Source: Hyunsoonleella jejuensis
GTDB lineage: Bacteria; Bacteroidota; Bacteroidia; Flavobacteriales; Flavobacteriaceae
Assembly: GCF_900111025.1 (NCBI RefSeq)
Contig: NZ_FOFN01000002.1
Location: 124,001-188,000, forward strand
Direction of reading: 5' to 3'
DNA: 64,000 nucleotides
Of the stretch, positions 63,819-64,000 are shown piece after piece (the stretch's first letter is position 1; the number at the start of each line of letters is the position of its first letter). The notes beneath the pieces are model-generated. The model was not told the origin of the DNA. It searched no databases and saw only the letters and a list, made by a program, of their open reading frames with translations. The position numbers and the translations under genes were made by a program.

Positions 63819-63853
63819 TTTGTTTTTTTATTAGGTTAAAAATAATACTTTTG
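63819..63853 (+). promoter_or_regulatory. Promoter of the threonine leader transcript
   Basis: TTTG at 63819-63822 and TACTTTTG at 63846-63853 match the -33 and -7 boxes of Bacteroidota promoters with 23 bases between, the far end of the accepted spacing. The leader peptide starts 19 bases after the -7 box. Confidence 0.6.
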
Positions 63854-63872
63854 ATGTGTTTATATCACGAAA

Positions 63873-63974
63873 ATGATTCATTTAGGCCAAAATATAAATT
63901 TCAATGCACTTTCTACAAGTGCTGCTTCTATTTTTGCTACAACTACAAATACCACAACCCTTTGGGGTTACTAG
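63873..63974 (+). CDS. Threonine-rich leader peptide (thr attenuator)
   Basis: 33 codons from ATG to TAG. The end reads FATTTNTTTLWGY: six Thr codons in a run of seven. This is the pattern of a leader peptide that senses Thr-tRNA supply, as in thrABC attenuation; related Thr-rich leaders ending LWGY occur in flavobacteria, from memory. AACCC and GGGTT (63956-63960, 63965-63969) make a small stem over the last codons. The window ends 26 bases after the stop, so neither the terminator nor the regulated gene (probably an aspartokinase/homoserine dehydrogenase) is seen. Confidence 0.8.
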   Translation: MIHLGQNINFNALSTSAASIFATTTNTTTLWGY

Positions 63975-64000
63975 TTATATATTTTTCAGGCTTTTCGTGT

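Noticed and set aside
1-64000. tRNA, rRNA or CRISPR array
   Set aside because: No cloverleaf, rRNA core sequence or regularly spaced repeat was found by reading; a tRNAscan or CRISPR-finder run would settle it.

Overview
The window is a stretch of chromosome from a member of the Bacteroidota, almost certainly family Flavobacteriaceae. The evidence is strong A+T bias, TAnnTTTG-type -7 promoter boxes with few Shine-Dalgarno sequences, many small lipoproteins with a C close to the N terminus, and families typical of that group. These include DUF6452/DUF6048, DUF4251, DUF2490, the ligase-associated DNA repair operon, a three-subunit transhydrogenase and an E1 alpha/beta fusion. No rRNA, tRNA, CRISPR array, prophage or complete insertion sequence was seen. 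Most of the window is ordinary housekeeping sequence.

Layout. 0-12 kb: the end of a TPR protein, ornithine aminotransferase, RlmD, two DUF outer-surface proteins, a chimeric protease remnant, an esterase lipoprotein, a Sua5-like protein, an OmpA lipoprotein, then glycosyltransferase, HsdR-N-like protein, holA and ung. 12-20 kb: a menaquinone cluster (menB, menA, UPF0173 hydrolase, DUF2490 and carbonic anhydrase, then menC, CPBP protease, menE); menD, menF and menH are not present. 20-25 kb: YebC, pterin dehydratase, a nucleotide-sugar-type reductase, gcvT, a tiny membrane protein, and an ATP-grasp gene split by a frameshift. 25-32 kb: envelope genes (a repeat lipoprotein, MltF, an M23/LysM peptidase, a membrane-anchored winged-helix regulator facing a lipoprotein, a degenerate intradiol dioxygenase and a DUF3360 permease). 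32-38.5 kb: the four-gene exonuclease/ligase/helicase/PdeM operon. 38.6-48 kb: YqaE/Pmp3 protein, Hsp20, DUF4251, MFS, GT9, PntAB, a DMT exporter and a helicase. 48-54 kb: an S9 peptidase, an aldo/keto reductase, a secreted protein, then three tiny ORFs in tandem and an exbD interrupted by one TAG codon. 54-64 kb: a 3D-domain lipoprotein, a GC-rich palindromic repeat, the E1 fusion, a 2OG-Fe oxygenase, a SUI1-like factor, DUF1835, nucleoside phosphorylase, a cytosolic binding protein, a TlpA thioredoxin, Nnr, and at the edge a threonine-rich leader peptide that probably attenuates a thr operon just outside.

The most unusual part is 52.5-53.7 kb. Two 28-codon ORFs there differ mainly by synonymous or conservative codon changes, so they look like real, selected miniproteins. 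They share a 5' leader motif with a third, 43-codon ORF, and all three lead into an ExbD-like gene carrying a single in-frame nonsense codon. Other degenerating or rearranged genes are the ATP-grasp frameshift near 24.04 kb and the aspartyl-protease/CBM48 fusion at 5.5-6.1 kb. All functional names rest on recognition of motifs and family resemblance from memory; no database search was run.
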